In this document: piece by piece, positions 56,816 to 64,000 of the stretch | How positions within the stretch are numbered: position 1 is the first letter of the stretch | How the letters are laid out: the number at the start of each line of letters is the position of its first letter | NCBI GenBank assembly: GCA_036346375.1 | Contig: CM070500.1 | Location: 83,618,437 to 83,682,436, forward strand | Length of the DNA stretch: 64,000 bases | Reading direction: 5' to 3' | Source: Guadua angustifolia | Lineage: Eukaryota; Streptophyta; Magnoliopsida; Poales; Poaceae | Position numbers and translations under genes: made by a program | Notes under the pieces: generated by a model | What the model saw: only the letters and a program-made list of their open reading frames with translations | Told to the model about the DNA's origin: nothing | Databases searched by the model: none

Positions 56816-58051
56816 TATCATGGGTACTGTTTTTTTATAGATGTCTCTTAACCAGAAGCACTATTTTTCTATGTGTATAAAGATGTAGGATACATTTTCT
56901 TCTTCCAAAAGCTCCATAAACAGGTTAGCTTTTAAGCGATTTTTGATATAAACCAGAAACCATATATAACTAGTAAAAGCTAAAAGCATGACAGGACATA
57001 CTTTTGCAACTTATTGTGAAGAAAAATTAGTTATTTGCTAAATAACATCTCATAAAAAGCTACAAGTGTATTTTAGTTAAAAAACAGTTTTTTTAAAAAA
57101 AAACTACAACTCACCAAACATGCCTTTAATTATATATACTTGCTGCAACTTAGATTGGTCACTTCATTCCAAGTCATGACCAACCCTAGTACCCTACCGC
57201 GCCTACCTCTGAAAGAAATCTTGATCCTGAAAATTGAAATGGGTCCCTTCATAATCGTATTTACAATAATCCTTGCAAAACATAGCTTAGAAGTCTCAAA
57301 AAGTGGGAAAAAAATCTTGCGCAAAGAAGCATTTCAATTGGAGATACTCTTCCTCGCAAAAAAAAAAAAAAAAAGCTGTATCGAAGTTATATCTAGTAGA
57401 TTATGGGATGTCTCCAAAGGGACAATTATATCTTATAGATTATTGAGAAGTAAAGAAACACATCATTTAGAAACAATAGGATTGGTTCGCCAGCTGTATT
57501 ATCTCGAACACTATGTAAAGTAAACAAACACTTCACTTAGAGACACCGAGAATAATTTGATAGTTGTATCTTGTTGGGTCCGTGTAAGCTGTAGGACCGA
57601 AGAACAGGCCCTCCTTAATTCTTAAATAAAAAAATTGCGGAGGACTACTGAGGTGTTTTCTCGATCACCTTGGAAGTACTAGAATTTTCAACCCTCCTAT
57701 TTGCCTCGTGATTCATATTCCAGCTTTGTCTCCAATAACATGGACGCCTCTCTGTCGGCCATTTCGATGAGGGTTTGAGTTCATCGAACCCCATATTTAG
57801 ATGGAGGGAGGGGATTGGTAGATTAATGGTAGCGCCATTAGCGGGAGGTGCCCTCGGCAGCAACAGTGGGTAGAGCGATGACATGGTAGAGGGAGGTGGC
57901 ACACCATGGGGATGGGGGTGGGTGCCAGAGACAAGAGAGATGCAGGGCACAACGACGGCTTGCTGGAGATGAGGAAGAGGGCGGAGTGGGTGGGCATCTA
58001 GAGAGGAGAGAACACTGATGGTAAAGATGGCATGGCAGTGGGGTGTGGGGC
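56816..58051. other. Intergenic, nothing recognised
   Basis: AT-rich to 57600, then G-rich (57850-58040). A 15-base A-run is near 57358. No supported gene. The last eight bases TGTGGGGC are a target duplication. Confidence 0.4.
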
Positions 58052-58809
58052 TAGGGGTGAAAACAGGACAGGAAATATCCGTCCGATTCGATCTCGAATC
58101 TGTTTAAAATCCGTACCGATGTTATCCGTATCCGTATCCGGAAAATCCGATGTAATATGGGTTAGGATATGGGAAGAGCAATATCCGATCCGTATCCGAA
58201 AAATCTCATGTAATATGGGTTAGGATATGGGAAGAGCAATATCCGACCCGATATCCGGTAAATATCCGACCCGATATCCGGATAAAATCAGTTATTCTTC
58301 CATTAATTTGGTTCATTATTGGATAGATAGAATAGTTGTTTGATACTGGCACTAAAAAACACTACTTTGTTATTAAGCGTGAACTTCAACAAATCTATCA
58401 ACAAATAAATAGAGTGATGACATGATGTTTTTACCTAAATTGATTTGTTCAACTTATTTGATAAACTTCTTTTCTATTCAAATTACTGGAATTAGTTAAG
58501 TCACTAAATTGCACCTCTAACTATACTGCTATCCTATGTTGAAATAATTATGATTTGAAGCTAATGTTGTAAGGTTAATGCTTCATTCGTTCTTTTATGT
58601 ACACAATTATATACTATACTACTATCCGATTATGATATCCGATCCCGACTCGAATCCGTCAGGTATCCACTCCGTATCCGAATCCCGAATAATCCGAATT
58701 CGTATCCGTATCCGGGACATCTGTATCCGACTCCGAATCCTGAAAAAAAATATAGGTTAGGATACAGAACGAGCAATATCCGCCCGTATCTGACCCGATT
58801 TCACCCCTA
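58052..58809. mobile_element. hAT-type MITE with exact 8-bp target duplication (758 bp)
   Basis: It starts TAGGGGTGAAAACAGGAC and ends CGATTTCACCCCTA, giving TIRs of at least 12 bp. The 8-bp duplication TGTGGGGC is at 58044-58051 and 58810-58817. The interior contains many ATCCGTATCCG words, including two near-identical units around 58146 and 58206, and no ORF. The same family is at 26635-27669. Confidence 0.88.
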
Positions 58810-58817
58810 TGTGGGGC

Positions 58818-60017
58818 AACAGTGGTGAGTAGGGGCTGGGATGGGCGGTAGCTGGGTCCGTGTAAGGTTTGGTGGGTATGAGGAGGCTATAAATAACTTG
58901 AGGAGGAATGATTGTGATCCGTTAGATCCGAAAATGGTGGTTGAAAATTCGAGTACTTTTTAACCAAATAATGGTCACATCCTGGCAGCACCAAAAATAT
59001 TATTCAGTCAAATATAAAACTTGTTTTTTACTTTTTTAAAAATAAGTTTTTTTCCCTATCCTATATTCCCTATCCCACAAAACCACCTAGCGGTCAGTTA
59101 GGACTGTTCATTCGGTTTTATCGGTTTATTCGGTTCGGTTTGTACGGTATATTTGGTTAATACGGTATTGCTAGTTCGGTAAATACGGTATTTGTTGTAA
59201 ATCTGATTCGGTATCGGTAAATCCTAATGTATATCGATGCGGTGTCGGTAAATACCATATTTACTAAACTTGGCGCTAATTTTAAAGATGTAGTAAACCT
59301 CGGTTTCAGACACAACTACCTACCACCCACAGGGCATCTAAGTGTTCATTAGGCGATAGCGCGTAATGGTGGAGGAGCTCAAAAGAACAAATGATTTATT
59401 GTTGTTGCTAGGAAAGGTGAATGAACAACTACATCGCAATAAAGAATTGTTCATCTTGAATATGATATTCCAAGCAAGCGCAAAATGGAACTTGAGAGGC
59501 GGTTGGCGCTTGCGTGAAGCCGTCGAGGCCTCCGCTTTGGTTTAATTCTGAAACTACACGGTAACTTTTTCTATCAAGCCCACTAGGCACTAGGCCACTA
59601 CCGTTGTCGGCCCACAACCCATTTTCTGTGGTCTGACGGCCGCTTATGCGTTCTGCTTCTGCACTGCATCACGGATTCACGGTGTATCATGCTTAGCCCA
59701 CGCCGGCGCGCGACCAAACCTCTCGGTTATTCTTCAGTTTCGGTTTTTTACTGACAAAACCGAATCACCGAAACAACATTTTTCTAGAAATCGTACCGAA
59801 AATCGAAAACCGTTAAACCGATTTAACCGGTTCGGTTCGGTTTTTCCGATTCGATTTGTTCGGTTCGGTGATATTGTGCATAGCTCTACTGTCAGTCACC
59901 AGCACCCTCTCCCCTCTGCATATACAGACCATGACACCCCTCCTCGCACTTTCCACAAACGGACAAACCTCTCCTGCCGTTTCTCGATTCTCTCCCTCCC
60001 ACCCACCACGTCTCGCC
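58818..60017 (+). promoter_or_regulatory. Spacer and promoter region of the small 60-kb gene
   Basis: No coding region is supported. 59099-59240 is rich in TTCGGTTTATCGG words, and 59720-59875 is rich in the inverse CGGTTCGGTTT and AACCGAAA words, so this interval may be a decayed MITE (about 59099-59885) next to the gene. The transcription start probably lies between 59880 and 60010. Confidence 0.4.
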
Positions 60018-60461
60018 ATGGATGGCGGCTACAGCCCGCGCTTCCAGCGGCAGGCCTCCTGCTCTTGCGTCCCCTCCATGTCCCGCGGCTACATCCGCGG
60101 CGGCTTCGACCTCGCAGGCGACGACGGCGACCACATCTTCTACGCCGACGCCGACGCCGACGACAAGGTCGACCCGTACGCCGGCCAAGCGCGGCCTTCG
60201 GCGGCTAGGCGCGGGTGCGGCACGAGGCTGAGGGGGCTGTGGCGGCGGATCATGCGGGAGAAGAAGAGGATACTGCTCTGCGCCACCGGCTGCGTGCCGG
60301 CGCCGTCCGTAGGGGCGGCGGCGCGGGAGCCTTACGACGCCTACAGCTACGCGCAGAACTTCGACGACGGCGCGGCGTGGGTAGAGCCGGAGAACCTCTC
60401 GCGCTCCTTCTCCGTGCGCTTCGCCGTTCCCTCCAGGGTGCTGCAGAGGGTCGCCGTGTAG
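60018..60461 (+). CDS. Small conserved plant protein of unknown function (147 residues)
   Basis: Single-exon ORF with a good plant start context (GCCATGG) beginning MDGGYSPRFQRQ. It has an acidic Asp/Ala stretch near residues 40-55, a basic Cys/Trp block GTRLRGLWRRIMREKKRILL near 77-96, and the C-terminal motif YDAYSYAQNFDDG...ENLSRSFSVRF. I know this pattern from short uncharacterised grass proteins but not a function or a domain name. There is no signal peptide or membrane segment. The basic block next to an acidic stretch could be a nuclear or membrane-surface signal, which is guesswork. The frame is open upstream to 59856, but the internal ATG has the better context. Confidence 0.75.
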   Translation: MDGGYSPRFQRQASCSCVPSMSRGYIRGGFDLAGDDGDHIFYADADADDKVDPYAGQARPSAARRGCGTRLRGLWRRIMREKKRILLCATGCVPAPSVGAAAREPYDAYSYAQNFDDGAAWVEPENLSRSFSVRFAVPSRVLQRVAV

Positions 60462-62123
60462 AGTCAATCCAACAAAACGGCGGCTCTTCCATCCCATCCT
60501 CCTCTTAATCTTCTACCTTTTTCTTTTTCTCTCTCTCTCAAATTTGGAGTTATAGATTGTGAAAACAAATGTGTTCTCATCTGTACATGGTAGCTCTCCA
60601 TTTCATGATCAGCATGAGGGCCAAATCTTATATACCAGCTAATTAAAATCAGACATACTTTTAGATAAGCTTTAAGTGTGCCAGCAGAACAGTACAAATT
60701 ATGATAAGATTTTACAACGCCAGAATTGTTAAACACGCGAACTAGTTTGTGGAGAAAACTATGAAAAGATTAGTTTGTTACGGAGATTACCGGTCAACGG
60801 CGGAGCCATGGCCCGAGGCCTAAGATCAAAAACTAGTTTAAATAGGTCAGAAACAGCTAGTCCACTTGGAACATAGCTTGAGAACTGCTGGCTCAATCTG
60901 AGGCTTGGGCCATGGATTGGCAAAACCCATGTTACCAATAATTAGTTACTCTCTCGGTTGTGGTATGGTATACATACTATTTTAGCTTTTAAATTTTGTT
61001 CTAAGTATTTATCATTCTACAATTTCGATGTGAATTTTTAACATTTTTCCTTCTACACCCCCTTTAGCTATTTTCAATGGGGTAAGACATACCATTCAAA
61101 GATATAATGAAGAGGAGTAATACAGTTTTTTGTAGATTTGCTCCGATGAAAATGTCATAATCTAAAATGATATCTATTCAAAAATAGAACGAGTAACACT
61201 TTAGTGTTTTTTCGCGATTTTATTTTTGGACTAAGATCATCCAATTCAAAGTGTGTGTATAATTATCTAATCCAACTTGAATTAGGTATGATAGCCAAGC
61301 TTGGCCAAACATGTTTCTTGCAGATTTGGCGATGTGTCGTTGCAGGTGAAGTTGATTGGAGTGCTCCCCGTTTCTCTTTTTCAATGCACCAAACGGTTGC
61401 AAATTTGACCAGAGCAAGAAGTTCGTAAAAGGGAGATAGCGAGGTATCTGACCATCTTCGGAAAATCCACAAACCTTTTTCCTTCAATCAATGGTTGTAG
61501 GCTCTTATTTTGCAGAAATCACAGTGTAAATTGGAAGAGCAGAGCTTCAATATTTTTCCTCTGTCTGAGTTATATAAATTTTGAAAAACGAAGGGATAAG
61601 TGATCACTACCTACCTTTCATTTATCCTTTAATATTTGTGCAACCGTAAAAAAAAAGCATAGAAGCACCTCTCAAATTGAAAAGGGAACAAAAATCTGAC
61701 AAAACAAACTTCACCTCGTAGAAAAAATTGCAGTGTCCTACGCATGAAAGATGAGGTTAGCATCACACTATCATTGCTGCTTAACCAATTCTTCTTTCTT
61801 TGAAAGGGATAGCTCACGATCTGTTGCCACCCAAATTTGACCATTCAGGGGCGACAGATGGGAACCCTGAGATAAGACCAATGGAAAAAGCAGATAATGG
61901 ATTAAAATCAATATAAGCCGTCAATTTCTTTAAATCTAATAGTTAAAATCAATTTAGATCTAGTTATATTGCTACCTGTAGTATTAGTAGTAAAATTTAG
62001 AGAGAGGTAAAATGGTAAAAAATTATGTTATACTATTTGTTTTCTAGGTAAAACATGTCCAGCGATCCTAGTGAATAGCGGATGAATGGATAAGAAGCCT
62101 CTAAAAATCATCAAGTATTCGGT
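60462..62123. other. 3' region of the small gene and intergenic sequence
   Basis: The first 750 bases (to 61218) are also present at 63251-64000 with very few differences. 61219-62123 is AT-rich single-copy sequence within this window, with no supported gene. Confidence 0.5.
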
Positions 62124-62817
62124 TGTCAACCCCCATTTTCTGCATGGAATGCGAAAATGAGGATCTATGTGCATACAGTACTAGTCCCTGGATCAGTAGC
62201 TAGTACACACATTTACAACAATTAGAATCACAACTATACATCGTATTTTTAAAGCGGAAAAAGCAAAAGTCTTGTAGTGCCCATCCAACCCTCAGGCAAC
62301 TGACAAGGCATAATTCCCTAGAAAGATCGCTTTATTGAAGTTCCCGCAACCTGCGACGAAAAGTAATCTTCGGAGCCTCGTTTCTCTTCTACCTAAAAAT
62401 AACATTTTAAGCAAGGTTGAGTACTTTCGTACTCAGTAAGACTTAAGGTGGTATTTGCAAATACAGTAATGTAGGCCGTGACAAAGGAGACTTCTAGGTT
62501 AGTTTGCATAAAGTGAATTTAAATTTGCAAATCAAGTGGTAATTTACAAACGGAATTTTACTGCAAGTTTGACTGATATGAAAGTAACAATTAGGTAAAG
62601 CATAAATAATAACTTACAGTCCTCCACGATGTGAGAATCGAGACGTCCACTTCCTGCCAATACTAATCTTTGCCAAAATAGATAAAACTAACCATTTTGA
62701 AAATAATAAAATGACTAACTATGTGATGACTTTACAAAGTGCCCATAACCGCGAGCGCGGCTAATCGATTAAATTTACCTTTGCGAGAGATGTACAACTT
62801 TACCTACAAGTCATGAC
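62124..62817. mobile_element. Fragment of the long-LTR family
   Basis: Phrases such as ACTAGTCCCTGGATCAGTAGCTAGT and TACCTACAAGT parallel the start of the solo LTR at 27782, for example ACTAGTCCCAGGATCAGTCGCTAGTG there, in the same order over about 700 bases. The fragment ends where the duplicated small-gene segment begins. Confidence 0.65.
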
Positions 62818-62828
62818 TTTTCTTTTTA

Positions 62829-63250
62829 CCCGCGCTTCCAGCGGCAGGCCTCCTGCTCTTGCGTCCCTCCATGTCCCGCGGCTACATCCGCGGCGGCTTC
62901 GACCTCGCAGGCGACGACGGCGACTACATCTTCTACGCCGACGCCGACGCCTACGACAAGGTCGACCGGTACGCCGGCCAAGCGCGGCCTTCGGCGGCTG
63001 GGCGCGGGTGCGGCACGAGGCTGAGGGGGCTGTGGCGGCGGATCATGCGGGAGAAGAAGAGGATACTGCTCTGCGCCACCGGCTGCGTGCCGGCGCCGTC
63101 CGTAGGGGCGGCGGCGCGGAGCCTTACGACGCCTACAGCTACGCGCAGAACTTCGACGACGGCGCGGCGTGGGTAGAGCCGGAGAACCTCTCGCGCTCCT
63201 TCTCCGTGCGCTTCGCCGTTCCTCCAGGGTGCTGCAGAGGGTCGCCGTAG
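62829..63250 (+). pseudogene. Frameshifted, 5'-truncated copy of the small 60-kb gene
   Basis: Similarity starts at CCCGCGCTTCCAGCGG, matching 60035, so the start codon and first five codons are missing. Compared with the intact gene there is a single-base loss in the CCCC run near 62867, one in GGG near 63118, one in CCC near 63222, and a two-base loss near 63246 at the stop. Four substitutions were also seen, for example His to Tyr. It cannot encode the full protein. Confidence 0.85.
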
Positions 63251-64000
63251 AGTCAATCCAACAAAACGGCGGCTCTTCCATCCCATCCTCCTCTTAATCT
63301 TCTACCTTTTTCTTTTTCTCTCTCTCAAATTTGGAGTTATAGATTGTGAAAACAAATGTGTTCTCATCTGTACATGGTAGCTCTCCATTTCATGATCAGC
63401 ATGAGGGCCAAATCTTATATACCAGCTAATTAAAATCAGACATACTTTTAGATAAGCTTTAAGTGTGCCAGCAGAACAGTACAAATTATGATAAGATTTT
63501 ACAACGCCAGAATTGTTAAACACGCGAACTAGTTTGTGGAGAAAACTATGAAAAGATTAGTTTGTTACGGAGATTACCGGTCAACGGCGGAGCCATGGCC
63601 CGAGGCCTAAGATCAAAAACTAGTTTAAATAGGTCAGAAACAGCTAGTCCACTTGGAACATAGCTTGAGAACTGCTGGCTCAATCTGAGGCTTGGGCCAT
63701 GGATTGGCAAAACCCATGTTACCAATAATTAGTTACTCTCTCGGTTGTGGTATACATACTATTCTAGCTTTTAAATTTTGTTCTAAGTATTTGTCATTCT
63801 ACAATTTCGATGTGAATTTTTAACATTTTTCCTTCTACACCCCCTTTAGCTATTTTCAATGGGGTAAGACATACCATTCAAAGATATAATGAAGAGGAGT
63901 AATACAGTTTTTTGTAGATTTGCTCCGATGAAAATGTCATAATCTAAAATGATATCTATTCAAAAATAGAACGAGTAACACTTTAGTGTTTTTTCGGGAT
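62829..64000 (+). repeat. Direct duplication of 60035-61218
   Basis: About 1.17 kb, nearly identical to 60035-61218 including the 3' flank, and running off the window end. The left junction is at 62829. The spacing between copies is 2.8 kb. The high identity suggests a recent event or an assembly artefact. Confidence 0.9.

Noticed and set aside
57130..57523. 127-codon frame at 57.1-57.5 kb
   Set aside because: Contains a poly-Lys run from an A-tract, AT-rich, no family resemblance. Probably not a gene.
59856..60017. N-terminal extension of the small 60-kb protein
   Set aside because: The frame is open, but the internal ATG at 60018 has the better context and the known protein pattern starts MDGGYSPRF. 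The upstream part is probably leader.

Overview
The window is nuclear DNA from a grass (Poaceae). The evidence is spliced genes with GT-AG introns, GC-rich 5' ends of the kind seen in grass genes, a rice-like GIGANTEA gene, a pair of restorer-of-fertility-like PPR genes, and dense plant transposons (hAT, Mutator-type MITEs, Copia, LINE, long solo LTRs). I cannot name the species. All exon models are read by eye from splice signals and protein similarity.

Layout. 1-10.8 kb holds GIGANTEA (GI, + strand, 14 coding exons), with one base apparently missing from an A-run in the large exon 10. 10.8-39.8 kb is a tandem duplication, blocks A and B. Each block carries an intact 836-residue PPR gene (+), a small conserved 3' exon (+), a minus-strand gene of the plant family that carries a YxWI motif near its N-terminus (degraded in A, doubtful in B) and the promoter area of the next gene. 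Block A was later stretched by a hAT element, which contains a solo-LTR-like element, which contains a third repeat. Block B was stretched by a solo LTR in the opposite orientation. Because each insertion is missing from the other copy, the two blocks act as empty-site references for each other. 39.8-44.8 kb is a TSL-kinase interacting protein 1-like gene (+) with a LINE inserted exactly at an exon-intron border.

46-59 kb is mostly mobile DNA: a short LINE copy, a Helitron-like repeat, a decayed 6.2 kb Copia element carrying its own insertion, a long fold-back element and a hAT-type MITE with an exact 8-bp target duplication. 60.0-60.5 kb is a small conserved plant gene of unknown function. 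A 1.2 kb segment containing it is repeated at 62.8-64.0 kb as a frameshifted, 5'-truncated copy next to an LTR fragment.

The most unusual signal lies in the innermost nested repeat (19.5-22.8 kb). It carries a dozen or more short inverted repeats with the same ACACA loop but different, internally complementary arms, plus an array of palindromes around GGTAGCACC. A related repeat inside the Copia element carries, at the matching place, an array of a completely different palindrome (TCGGANNNTCCGA). The same architecture with different but self-complementary sequence looks like covariation and deserves a proper search.

The genes do not form a pathway. GI is a circadian and flowering regulator, the PPR pair are organelle RNA-binding proteins, and the TKI1-like protein is nuclear. 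Their proximity is chromosomal context only.
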